Notes under the pieces: model-generated
The model's database searches: none
Seen by the model: only the letters and a program-made list of their open reading frames with translations
What the model was told of the DNA's origin: nothing
Program-made: the position numbers and the translations under genes
Source of the DNA: Ancylomarina subtilis
GTDB taxonomy: Bacteria > Bacteroidota > Bacteroidia > Bacteroidales > Marinifilaceae
Reading direction: 5' to 3'
NCBI RefSeq assembly: GCF_004217115.1
Contig: NZ_SHKN01000001.1
Location: 623,781-687,780, forward strand
DNA length: 64,000 bases
Shown here: one piece after another, positions 1 to 7,099 of the stretch
Numbering within the stretch: position 1 is the first letter of the stretch
Layout of the letters: each line of letters opens with the position of its first letter

Positions 1-468
1 AATCTTTGAATTATCAATGTCATGCATGTTATTTAATGATATTGCAACCGCACCAACTTTCCCTTTTATCCTGTCGACTATTGTTTGGGTAATATTTTCC
101 CCATTTGTAGTAAAATTAGGAACTAGGTTAAATTGTCTAGTAATATCTAAGATCTCAAAAATTTCAGGATGTTCTAAAGGTTCTCCTCCTCCTAAAGCAA
201 CTTGAAAAACATTACCATACTTTTTATGATTAAGACTTGACAAAACAAACTTATAATCATCAAGTGACATAAAGGAATGATTTGGCTTACTATCACGATA
301 ACAATAGTCACATCCCTTACTACAATGATTGGAAATAGAAATATCAACTAATTCAGGAACTGGTGCAAAAGTTGGGTCATCTTCAAAAGTTTTTCCCCAT
401 CGAAAGGTCATTCCTGATTCTTGATCAGCAATAAAATTATAATCACCTATGTGTCTTCTAATCTTCAT
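1..468 (-). CDS. Radical SAM enzyme, partial (C-terminus beyond window)
   Basis: Translating the minus strand from the ATG at 468 gives 156 open codons running off the window edge. The cysteine motif C49-x3-C53-x2-C56 is the radical SAM 4Fe-4S ligand set, and GGGEP at about residues 93-97 is the usual SAM-binding motif of the family. The start codon directly follows the stop of the gene at 469-861, so the two are almost certainly co-transcribed and possibly translationally coupled. Together with 873-1265 it forms a three-gene unit in which two small paralogous proteins precede a radical SAM enzyme. That layout suggests the enzyme modifies them or works with them, but this is inference. The substrate class cannot be told because the C-terminal half is missing. 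Confidence 0.85.
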   Translation of the reverse strand, partial: MKIRRHIGDYNFIADQESGMTFRWGKTFEDDPTFAPVPELVDISISNHCSKGCDYCYRDSKPNHSFMSLDDYKFVLSSLNHKKYGNVFQVALGGGEPLEHPEIFEILDITRQFNLVPNFTTNGENITQTIVDRIKGKVGAVAISLNNMHDIDNSKI

Positions 469-861
469 TTAATATTGATCAACTTGAGTTATACCAAAAC
501 CTCTAATCTCTCCTAATTTCCCATTTAATATGTATTCTCCTCGAATATAGTTCCATAGTTCTTCATCGTCGATATTGGTAAAATCAAGTTCTCTATTTTC
601 ATGTTTTAGTAATTCTTTATCTATTGTAACTCCATCATCATCATTAAATTGCAGCTTTTTTACATATATTTCCTCTTCTTCGAGAAAGGTTCTTGTACCA
701 TTATCAAGCATGTAAACTTTAAGAGTATTTCTTATAGTTTTATGCTCATTCGCTACTGAATCACCATACCATCTTTCAAAGACTTCAACAATTTTCTTAT
801 GCATGGTAATAATGAAGCTCACAGAACTACTATTGGTAACAAAGTCAGTGCGTATTTTCAT
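469..861 (-). CDS. Small protein with DFVTNSSS N-terminal signature, paralogue A
   Basis: A 130-residue acidic protein of unknown function. Its first 20 residues match those of the neighbouring paralogue at 873-1265 in 19 positions (shared start MKIRTDFVTNSSSVSFI). The rest is more diverged but still alignable: GTR-x-x-LE-x-x-EIY near the middle, an acidic D/E-rich stretch, an E-L/I-W motif, GEY/F, and a C-terminal GFG-x-T-x-VD. No signal peptide or membrane segment is visible. It ends one base before the radical SAM start. Being encoded with a radical SAM enzyme and having a conserved leader-like N-terminus, it could be a modified peptide/protein substrate, but no repeated core or Cys-rich tail is present to prove that. 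Confidence 0.7.
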   Translation of the reverse strand: MKIRTDFVTNSSSVSFIITMHKKIVEVFERWYGDSVANEHKTIRNTLKVYMLDNGTRTFLEEEEIYVKKLQFNDDDGVTIDKELLKHENRELDFTNIDDEELWNYIRGEYILNGKLGEIRGFGITQVDQY

Positions 862-872
862 AGTTATTAATT

Positions 873-1265
873 TTATAAAGAGGTGTCAACTTTTGTAACA
901 CCAAAACCTTCAACATCACTTATTCTATTTCTCGCGATAAATTCACCATAGATTAATGCCCATATATCTTTCTCTTCAAAAACAGAAAAGTCTATTTCGT
1001 CGTAAGGCTTATCATATGAATCTGCAAACATGCAATCTCCACCATCTTCGAACTTAAAGTGCTTAGTATATATCTCTACTCCTTCTAACATTACTCTTGT
1101 GCCCTTTTCTTCCAATTCTTCTTTAAGAATTTTAACTGCTCTTTTTTTTCCTGTGTCAAATTTTTCTTCAAAAGTATTTAAGAACCTATTTAGCATACTT
1201 AAGTTCATCGTAACAATGAAACTTACAGAACTACTATTAGTCACAAAATCTGTCCGAATTTTCAT
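873..1265 (-). CDS. Small protein with DFVTNSSS N-terminal signature, paralogue B
   Basis: A 130-residue paralogue of the protein encoded at 469-861, 11 bp upstream of it and in the same orientation. In the first 20 codons the two genes differ at ten codons, nine of them synonymous, so the peptide MKIRTDFVTNSSSVSF is held under strong purifying selection while the remainder has diverged. It shares the GTR/LE/EIY centre and the terminal GFGVTKVD. It is the first gene of the apparent three-gene unit ending in the radical SAM enzyme. No clear TAnnTTTG promoter is visible upstream. The function is unknown; I do not recognise a named family. Confidence 0.7.
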   Translation of the reverse strand: MKIRTDFVTNSSSVSFIVTMNLSMLNRFLNTFEEKFDTGKKRAVKILKEELEEKGTRVMLEGVEIYTKHFKFEDGGDCMFADSYDKPYDEIDFSVFEEKDIWALIYGEFIARNRISDVEGFGVTKVDTSL

Positions 1266-1604
1266 AATATTAAACTTCTATTTTATTTATGAGCGTCTGC
1301 AAAATTTGGCTCTTTTACAAGCTGAAGCATCTGCTTGTGTGTCGGAGCTTGCAAATGTGCCAAATGTGCGCTGGCTGTCTTTTTTCAATGAACGCCAACG
1401 GTCTTGCTAAGTTGCGTGGGCGATTTTGAAGAATTTCCCTTTCAAACCGCTAATTAAGCAAGCCGAATAATTTTACATTTATAATATTTAGGCAAGACAA
1501 AGTTATTTGGCTTGCTGGTGTTTATTTATTGCACAAAACTTCCAAACTCCTCGCCACCGCCCATGACAATTTAGCTTTTGTTACCTGCTGGGCGTTTGCA
1601 CATT
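1266..1604. other. Gene-free spacer with inverted repeats, possible recombination junction
   Basis: No convincing gene. An imperfect inverted repeat pairs AGCAAGCCGAATAA (about 1457) with TTATTTGGCTTGCT (about 1502). Just beyond it lies the block GGCTTGCTGGTGTTTATT, continuing to CACAAAAC (1509-1539), which recurs beyond the next two genes at 2667-2701. The arrangement resembles cassette-type or hot-spot junction DNA. Confidence 0.45.
1509..1539 (+). repeat. Left flanking repeat of the GIY-YIG module
   Basis: The block GGCTTGCTGGTG-TTATTTAT followed by CACAAAAC resembles the sequence at 2667-2701 in the same orientation. A related motif, GTTACCTGCTGGGCG at 1580-1594, is present in inverted form at 2666-2680 with 13 of 15 bases matching. 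Together they bracket the two genes between them. Confidence 0.45.
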
Positions 1605-2177
1605 TTATATTTCTCCAGCCTGTTTTAATTCTTCTCTTGCTTCTGCAGTCAAAATTATGCTCATAATATTAACATTTTTCGAATCATTGTATCCAAGTTC
1701 TTTTCGCAATTCCTTCATGAATTTATCGCCATCTTTTAGAATATTAAATGTTTGTTGGTTTTTCTGACTATTCACGAGTTTGGAATCAAAGTCTATATAT
1801 TTTCTTATTAATCTATCGCTTCCCCAATTCATCAATCCCTTCTTAAATAAAAGCATTTCTTCTTCAGCTTTCCGAGAAAGTCCATTTTGTCCTTTTTTGA
1901 TTTTGAAAAGCATCTCAAAATATGAATTATAAAAATGTTCAAAGACCTTTTGTTTCTCTTTCAAAATATGTAATTCATATTCTCTTTCTTTTGCTTTCTT
2001 ATTATTTATACTCACGGTCAAAACAGACGTAAATGCAGCAACAATTATCGCAACAATTCCTAAAATTGAAATCTTAGACTGCAAATCATCGATATAGAAA
2101 ATTCCCCAAATAAGAAATCCAATTAAGAGTAGAAATAGAAAAAGCATCCAAAATTTAGAAAATATATCTTTTTTCAT
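1605..2177 (-). CDS. Hypothetical membrane protein with cytoplasmic helical tail
   Basis: A 190-residue protein with two adjacent hydrophobic segments at about residues 9-28 and 36-56 (a hairpin anchor). They are followed by a charged, probably helical soluble region rich in Lys and Glu, with a heptad-like stretch after the second segment. I recognise no enzymatic motif or named family. It starts 3 bp after the end of the GIY-YIG gene (2180-2650), so the two are likely co-transcribed. The pair is bracketed by short similar sequences, suggesting a two-gene accessory module. An effector or defence role is possible but unsupported by any motif. Confidence 0.6.
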   Translation of the reverse strand: MKKDIFSKFWMLFLFLLLIGFLIWGIFYIDDLQSKISILGIVAIIVAAFTSVLTVSINNKKAKEREYELHILKEKQKVFEHFYNSYFEMLFKIKKGQNGLSRKAEEEMLLFKKGLMNWGSDRLIRKYIDFDSKLVNSQKNQQTFNILKDGDKFMKELRKELGYNDSKNVNIMSIILTAEAREELKQAGEI

Positions 2178-2179
2178 TT

Positions 2180-2650
2180 TTATTTATGAGTTAAACTATA
2201 TTTAGGTGACGTTTTTTTATTATTAAATTCTGGCAAGCATCCAAAATTGTCAACATATTCAGCAAAACAATCGTATTCAAATTTTGCGACTTCTCCCATT
2301 ATTCTCAGATCATTTGGGGCATTTGATTTTACATCACATTCAAATGAACAAACTGAAACGTAAAGCTTATCCACAAGCTCCTGATAATTTTCATATTGAA
2401 ATCTAAATCTGTCAGCTCCACCATGTCCATTTTTCCCAATGATTGTATTATCAAATTGTTTTAAACGTCCTTTTAAACCCGCTTTTGAATTTGTCATTCC
2501 AACATAAGTAATTTTCGGAATCCATTCAAAATCTTGTTCTGACAAAACTGTTTCTGATATTGCAATGCAATAAATTCCCGGATATTTAATTCCACTTATA
2601 GAATTTCTATCATCCCATTTTGTCCATTGTGAAAATTTTTTATCTATCAT
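2180..2650 (-). CDS. GIY-YIG domain protein
   Basis: A 156-residue protein carrying the GIY-YIG nuclease fold signature. GIYCI lies at about residues 25-29, YVGMTN about 25 residues later in the YIG position, then GRLKQF supplying the conserved Arg. A later Glu in GEVAKFEYDCFAEY fits the metal-binding glutamate of the family. Stand-alone GIY-YIG proteins occur in mobile elements, restriction systems and accessory islands. Here the gene sits immediately upstream of a small membrane protein, and both lie between short flanking repeats. Nuclease activity is inferred from the motif only. Confidence 0.75.
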   Translation of the reverse strand: MIDKKFSQWTKWDDRNSISGIKYPGIYCIAISETVLSEQDFEWIPKITYVGMTNSKAGLKGRLKQFDNTIIGKNGHGGADRFRFQYENYQELVDKLYVSVCSFECDVKSNAPNDLRIMGEVAKFEYDCFAEYVDNFGCLPEFNNKKTSPKYSLTHK

Positions 2651-2666
2651 TCTGTTCTCTTTCTTC

Positions 2667-2701
2667 GCCTTGCAGGTAACTTATTTATGTATTCACAAAA
2701 C
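2667..2701 (+). repeat. Right flanking repeat of the GIY-YIG module
   Basis: GCCTTGCAGGTAACTTATTTATG followed by CACAAAAC is a diverged direct copy of 1509-1539. On the other strand the first part reads GTTACCTGCAAGGCG, matching 1580-1594 in 13 of 15 positions. No target-site duplication could be proven by eye. Confidence 0.4.
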
Positions 2702-2933
2702 CTGACCTACATTTCCTTATATAGGATGTATTGTGCTGGTTTGTTGTCTTCTATTATTTTTCAAAATAATAGAGCCTATCAAATTTATGAAAAACATGTG
2801 GCAAACAATAAAATAGAGCAAAGCAAATTAACTGGCTTACATAAAATAGAATAAGTCTACATTGCTATAATGTTCTTGTACATTAAGCCCCTTAAGGGCT
2901 TTGGGGTTAATGAACATAAGCACTGAAGCGTAA

Positions 2934-2968
2934 TTGAGGGTCTCACTTATTTTTTGTGAGGCTCTCAA
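2934..2968 (+). repeat. REP-like hairpin, type c
   Basis: TTGAGGGTCTCAC and GTGAGGCTCTCAA form a 13-bp stem around a T-rich loop. The same arms occur at 29483-29513 inside the RAYT-associated array about 26.5 kb away, and the left arm alone recurs in the array units. This is therefore a dispersed repeat rather than a local terminator. Confidence 0.65.
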
Positions 2969-3011
2969 TACGGCGCATCTCGACTCCGCTCGATGCCCGG
3001 CAACTCACACA

Positions 3012-3045
3012 TAAAAAAAGCTGTGGCTCTCACCCCACAGCTTAG
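3012..3045 (-). terminator. Intrinsic terminator of gene 3136-4059
   Basis: On the minus strand AAGCTGTGG and CCACAGCTT form a stem around a short loop, followed by a run of T. It lies about 90 bp after the stop codon of the upstream minus-strand gene. Confidence 0.75.
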
Positions 3046-3135
3046 GTCTGTCTGTTTAAAAAGAAACCTCCAAGTTTTTTTAAACAGGCAGATGTTTCAA
3101 CAATTATGGCCACTGTCGAAAGTTTTTAGCAAGTC

Positions 3136-4059
3136 TTAGGCAGGCTGCGTTTGCTCAACAGGAAGTGCCTCCATTTGTAAGTTCAGCTTCAGTTTTTCGG
3201 GCGCATACCGACTAATGGGCACATAAAGTGTCTTGTAATCCATATTCTCCACTCTCAACTGGTATTTACCCGATGGAATGCTCTTAAACCTGAAGGTGCC
3301 AGTTTGTGTGATGTTGGCCTTCATATCGAGTTCCTCAAGCCAAGCCGTACCATATGCAATAGGCTTGCCCGTTGCAGCATCGGTGATATAGCCCAGCAGG
3401 TCGTACGAATGATGAGCCGGTCTGCTAACTTTACGCAAGGAAAAATACTGGCTTACAAATTCGGGATAACTTGCCCTAAGATTCTCAATTCTACGATCCA
3501 GCTTATTATTCAACAGGCTATTAATCTCTTTCTTTAAGCTGGAAAATCCCTTTTTATCATCTTTTTTTGCATCCTTCCGAATGATGAGTTCCTCTAGTTT
3601 TTGAAGAAAAGAGGTGAAATCGGTTTCCAGGCTCACCAGTTTAGCCTCGCTCACCCCATAAGGCGCTAATTCATCGAGATGTTTCCGACTAAGGCTTATG
3701 ACCTGTTTGGTATAGCTTATAAACTTAATCTCAGACATTCGGCCTAATTCGGCTTGGGAAACAAGCACTTTTTCGAACATGGAAGTATCCGAAAGACTAT
3801 CAGCCAAACACTGTAAGGCATTAGAAAAAATTAAAACCTGTGAAATAACAGACTCTCTAATGGCATTTTTTTCTTCAACCAACCAGCTCAGAGACTCATC
3901 CATTCTATTGGAATAACTTAATAAAGATGCCAATAAACCTGAAAAAGATTCTGCTTCAGCTTTCGTTGTCACATCGGTTTCGTAATAAGTTTTATTCTTA
4001 ACCAACAGTTGGTCGGTAGCGATGTACGAATTTACTTTTAAACTATCATACGTATTCAT
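3136..4059 (-). CDS. Hypothetical protein with C-terminal CarboxypepD_reg-like domain
   Basis: A 307-residue protein without signal peptide. The first about 210 residues are predicted helical and Lys/Glu/Ser-rich, with no motif I know. From about residue 218 a beta-rich stretch begins with LLGYITDAATGKPIAYGTAWL and continues through TGTFRFKSIPSGKYQLRVENMDYKTL, the classical pattern of carboxypeptidase regulatory-like (transthyretin-like) domains. Such domains are common in Bacteroidota outer-membrane proteins, but here the domain is C-terminal to a helical region and no export signal is visible. The gene is monocistronic with its own terminator. Function unknown. Confidence 0.7.
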   Translation of the reverse strand: MNTYDSLKVNSYIATDQLLVKNKTYYETDVTTKAEAESFSGLLASLLSYSNRMDESLSWLVEEKNAIRESVISQVLIFSNALQCLADSLSDTSMFEKVLVSQAELGRMSEIKFISYTKQVISLSRKHLDELAPYGVSEAKLVSLETDFTSFLQKLEELIIRKDAKKDDKKGFSSLKKEINSLLNNKLDRRIENLRASYPEFVSQYFSLRKVSRPAHHSYDLLGYITDAATGKPIAYGTAWLEELDMKANITQTGTFRFKSIPSGKYQLRVENMDYKTLYVPISRYAPEKLKLNLQMEALPVEQTQPA

Positions 4060-4351
4060 ATTAATTGGGTTTTAGGCAGTACAAATAAATCGAGAGCATA
4101 TGAAAAACAGGGCACTGCCTTAGATTGGATTATACTGCATGATTAACAATTGAATTGTTCGTATCGCACAAACAGTTCAGTTATATGAAGGATAGCCTAA
4201 TTGATGAAGATCTTGTTTCATGGGGCTTCCAGCCATTTTCCTGGTCCTTATCAATCTTCATTTTCGTCTTCACTTTAAGTTTGTCAAGCGGCTCATCATT
4301 TCAATATTCACCTCTTGATTGTATTCGATTTACCTGTTAAAACATGGCGTG

Positions 4352-4519
4352 TAGCAGTTCTCGAATCCTTTATAGCAGTTTCCGAATTCTATATAGCAGC
4401 TTCCGAATTCGATATAGCAATTTCCGAATCCTTTATAGCAGTTTCCGAATTCATTATAGCTCTTAAAACATCGTGTGTAGCTGTTTCCGAAAACTGTATA
4501 GCTGACTTTGTAAGCCATG
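4352..4519. repeat. 21-bp tandem repeat, eight units
   Basis: TAGCAGTTTCCGAATTC-type units start at 4352, 4373, 4394, 4415, 4436, 4457, 4478 and 4499, exactly 21 bp apart. Units 1-5 are close copies; units 6-8 have diverged but keep TAGC at the boundary. Because 21 is a multiple of three, both strands stay open across the array and give heptapeptide repeats. I regard those ORFs as by-products. Confidence 0.85.
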
Positions 4520-5082
4520 CAGCGATCACTTCGAATCGTTTTTAAAGCAAAGTAGTACGTTCTTTTTTAGAATTAAATAATTCTCTAATCGTAGATGGCT
4601 GACAGCGAAGGTTCCGATTGATATCGGTATCGTGGTGAGAGTTTCAGTCAATACAAAATACGTTTTGTTTATATTCAGAATCAACTTACAGTCAAAAAAA
4701 CAAGGTTTATGATCTGTAATCCAGTACGCCTTGGAGGTTAAACCGTGACACTAAGTTAAGGATAAATCTCTTTAATATTCAATCATCAACTCAACTAATC
4801 ATACAAATATTATCACTGGTCCTCGAAAATCATGCGTTCACAACAAATCAAATGCACTGTAATTATTAGGCTTTCATGCACAAATCATCAAACGATTTTT
4901 TTTTTGCGACATTTAAATTTTTACACCAGAGTTTTTTATTAATAAAGATAGATATCACTATTAGAGAGTGAAAAGTAAAAGTGTGTTTTTATGTATTGTT
5001 TAATCAAACGAAAAAACAAACTCACCTTAAATCATCTGAATAAATGATTTAACATGAGGCTTTCTTCGAACTATCTTTTTAC
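4520..5082. other. Gene-free spacer
   Basis: AT-rich spacer between the 21-bp repeat array and the small RNA candidate. I see no credible ORF and no repeat shared with the rest of the window. Confidence 0.5.
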
Positions 5083-5090
5083 TACCTTTG
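5083..5090 (+). promoter_or_regulatory. -7 promoter element of small RNA candidate
   Basis: TACCTTTG matches the Bacteroidota sigma-ABfr -7 consensus TAnnTTTG. The predicted start is about 5096. No protein-coding gene begins soon after; a terminator follows 120-150 nt downstream. Confidence 0.65.
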
Positions 5091-5095
5091 CGGCG

Positions 5096-5245
5096 TTGGC
5101 TGGTTTTATATTTCTTCTTATCGGGGTGTGAGTTATTCTATAATCTCGATCCAATGGCATTCCCGGCTGGAAGACAATATAAGGCAGTGGATAGATACCT
5201 GAAACTAAAAACGAATATTGGCTTATGCTGGTGTTCGTTTTTTTT
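5096..5245 (+). ncRNA. Structured small RNA candidate, 6S-like shape
   Basis: Between a consensus -7 element and an intrinsic terminator lies about 150 nt that folds into one long interrupted hairpin. CTGGTTTTATAT (from about 5099) pairs with ATATAAGGCAG (about 5177) with one bulge. CTTC then pairs with GAAG, a central bubble follows, CGGGGTG pairs with CATTCCCG, and the tip is GAG-TTAT / ATAA-T-CTC. A long rod with a central open region is reminiscent of 6S RNA. The primary sequence does not let me assign a family, and the length is short for 6S. A 62-codon ORF crossing this region has no protein-like features. Confidence 0.5.
5211..5245 (+). terminator. Terminator of the small RNA candidate
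   Basis: ACGAATATTGGC and GCTGGTGTTCGT pair over 12 positions with several G-U pairs around a TTAT loop, followed by eight T residues at 5238-5245. It ends well before the sdaA promoter, so the upstream transcript is independent. Confidence 0.75.
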
Positions 5246-5392
5246 GTTGACAGGATTTTTAGACTTGCTACAATAGCCTTAGTTTACCGAATGTGTTTAC
5301 TCAATTATAAAGGATTTAAATCAGGATGATGTTTCAGATCTAACAACCATCACAAAATATCACAATGAGGGCATCCATATAACAGAATTTCT

Positions 5393-5400
5393 TACATTTG
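5393..5400 (+). promoter_or_regulatory. -7 promoter element of sdaA
   Basis: TACATTTG fits TAnnTTTG and lies 28 bp before the sdaA ATG, giving a short leader of about 22 nt. Confidence 0.65.
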
Positions 5401-5428
5401 CCGGAAACATTAAATACTTCAAACAATC

Positions 5429-6640
5429 ATGCAATCATTAAGAGAACTCTACAAAATAGGTTATGGCCCATCAAGCAGTCATACCATTGCTCCGGGGCGA
5501 GCAGCTAAAATGTTTATCGACAAGCATCCCACCATCAAAAGCTTTCGTGTGACCCTTTATGGAAGCCTTGCCGCTACCGGTGTTGGTCACGGGACCGATA
5601 AGGTGATTGAAACCGTTATTAAGCCTTTGGATGTTGAAATCATCTGGAAACCTGATGTTGAATTACCCCTTCACCCCAACGGTTTACTTTTTGAGGCCAT
5701 TGAAGGCGATAAGGCTATTGACGCCTGGGAGGTTTATTCTGTTGGTGGTGGCGATTTACGCGACAACACAGGTCTTTTAAACGATGCCAGTCAGGTTTAT
5801 AAACTAACCACCATGAATGATATTCTCGCCTGGTGTGTTGAAGAGGGACGTTCGTTTTGGGAGTATGTTGAGTTTTGTGAAGGCAAAGAAATCTGGTCTT
5901 TCCTTGAGGATGTTTGGGAAGTGATGAAGGATTCAATCGCACGTGGCCTGGAAGAAGAAGGTGTTTTGCCCGGCACTTTGCGTATTGCCCGCAAGGCTGG
6001 CTCCTATTACATCCGTTCCAAAACAACAACCGGGTCAACCGGTAATATTGGACTTATTTTTGCAGCAGCCCTGGCTGTGGCCGAAGAAAATGCAGCCAGT
6101 GGTAAAGTGGTAACCGCTCCAACCTGTGGGGCTTCGGGTGTTGTTCCTGCCGTCCTTTATTTCCTTAAGGTCGATCAGGAATACAGCGATAAACGAATTA
6201 TTCGTGGCCTGGCAACCGCTGGTCTTATTGGAAATATTGTAAAAACCAATGGTTCTATTTCAGGTGCAGAAGTGGGCTGTCAGGGTGAGCTGGGAACAGC
6301 ATGTGCCATGGCTGCCGGTGCTGCGGCACAAATTATGGGTGGTACGCCCAAGCAGGTTGAGTATGCTGCCGAAATGGGCTTTGAACACAATCTGGGGCTG
6401 ACCTGCGATCCTGTTGATGGTTATGTACAGATTCCGTGTATCGAACGGAATGCCTTTATCTCTCAAAAAGCGAGAGAATGTGCGGTTTATTCTCTTTTCT
6501 CTGACGGTTCGCATAAGGTATCCTTCGATCAGGTGGTTGAAACGATGATGCAAACAGGAAAAGATTTGCAATCGAAATATCGGGAAACCAGCTTGGGTGG
6601 CTTGGCAAGAATTGTAAGGCCTGTCATCAAAAAAGGCTAA
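5429..6640 (+). CDS. sdaA: L-serine ammonia-lyase, iron-sulfur type
   Basis: Deaminates L-serine to pyruvate and ammonia in the cytoplasm. The 403-residue single chain has the N-terminal SSSHT motif (residues 15-19) of the beta domain. The alpha domain contains APTCGASGVVPAVL, GCQGELGTACAMAAGAAAQIMGG and EHNLGLTCDPVDGYVQIPCIERNA, whose cysteines bind the catalytic 4Fe-4S cluster. The length is somewhat shorter than the about 455 residues of E. coli SdaA, the difference lying in the N-terminal half. A TAnnTTTG promoter 28 bp upstream and a terminator after the stop make it a single-gene unit. Confidence 0.95.
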   Translation: MQSLRELYKIGYGPSSSHTIAPGRAAKMFIDKHPTIKSFRVTLYGSLAATGVGHGTDKVIETVIKPLDVEIIWKPDVELPLHPNGLLFEAIEGDKAIDAWEVYSVGGGDLRDNTGLLNDASQVYKLTTMNDILAWCVEEGRSFWEYVEFCEGKEIWSFLEDVWEVMKDSIARGLEEEGVLPGTLRIARKAGSYYIRSKTTTGSTGNIGLIFAAALAVAEENAASGKVVTAPTCGASGVVPAVLYFLKVDQEYSDKRIIRGLATAGLIGNIVKTNGSISGAEVGCQGELGTACAMAAGAAAQIMGGTPKQVEYAAEMGFEHNLGLTCDPVDGYVQIPCIERNAFISQKARECAVYSLFSDGSHKVSFDQVVETMMQTGKDLQSKYRETSLGGLARIVRPVIKKG

Positions 6641-6651
6641 CTATATTGTAA

Positions 6652-6693
6652 AAAGAAGAGGCATTGAAAATCTCATTTCAATGCCTTTCTTTT
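6652..6693 (+). terminator. sdaA terminator
   Basis: GAGGCATTGAAA pairs with TTTCAATGCC, followed by a T-rich tail, 12-50 nt after the sdaA stop. Confidence 0.75.
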
Positions 6694-6822
6694 ATGATCT
6701 TTATATCTTTTTAACATTTCAATCGGCCATATGTCTCTAAAAAACACTACATTGCGTACCGAATTGTAAAAATCAACTCATCCTACAGTTAGATTTTAAA
6801 ACAATAATACCAATAGAGGCGT

Positions 6823-7092
6823 ATGAATTCGAAGAAATTGATTGGTTACATTTTAATGACTTTAGCAGGTATCACCTTCATCCTTTACCTAAGCTTTCCC
6901 TTCTTTAACCTACCTACTGAAAACAAATTACTGATCATTGCAGGCACCTATATTGTCAATAAGGTCTTTTTCTATTCAGCCTTATATCTTCTCGGCAAAC
7001 AAATCATTGTAAAAGTCGCATCTTATCTTCCCACTTGGGCTGAAAGACTGGTCTTTCGTTTGCTGAAAGTTCAAAAAGTCACAGCAAATTAA
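6823..7092 (+). CDS. Small membrane protein, hypothetical
   Basis: An 89-residue protein with two hydrophobic segments (about residues 6-28 and 36-58) and a basic, amphipathic C-terminal stretch around YLPTWAERLVFRLLKVQK. No catalytic motif. It stands alone between sdaA and the convergent DUF3592-like gene, with only 7 bp to the latter's stop. I do not recognise a named family; a small transporter-associated or envelope protein is possible. Confidence 0.6.
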   Translation: MNSKKLIGYILMTLAGITFILYLSFPFFNLPTENKLLIIAGTYIVNKVFFYSALYLLGKQIIVKVASYLPTWAERLVFRLLKVQKVTAN

Positions 7093-7099
7093 TCATCGC

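Larger units (their letters stand above)
2651..3135. other. Gene-free spacer carrying several hairpins
   Basis: No gene is apparent. The spacer holds a near-perfect AT hairpin at 2750-2773 (CTATTATTTT / AAAATAATAG), a GC-rich hairpin at 2871-2915 (CATTAAGCCCC / GGGGTTAATG), a REP-like hairpin at 2934-2968 listed separately, and a terminator for the gene at 3136-4059. Confidence 0.6.

Noticed and set aside
1030-1410. 126-codon plus-strand ORF opposite paralogue B
   Set aside because: It is antisense to a gene with clear codon-level selection and shows no motif.
4352-4519. CRISPR array
   Set aside because: Units are directly adjacent without spacers.
4315-4545. Heptapeptide-repeat ORFs on both strands over the 21-bp array
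   Set aside because: They are the automatic result of a 21-bp period without stops; no start signal or conserved flank supports translation.
5088-5276. 62-codon ORF across the small RNA candidate
   Set aside because: It begins inside the promoter element, runs through a terminator and its T run, and the translation shows no domain or amphipathic pattern.
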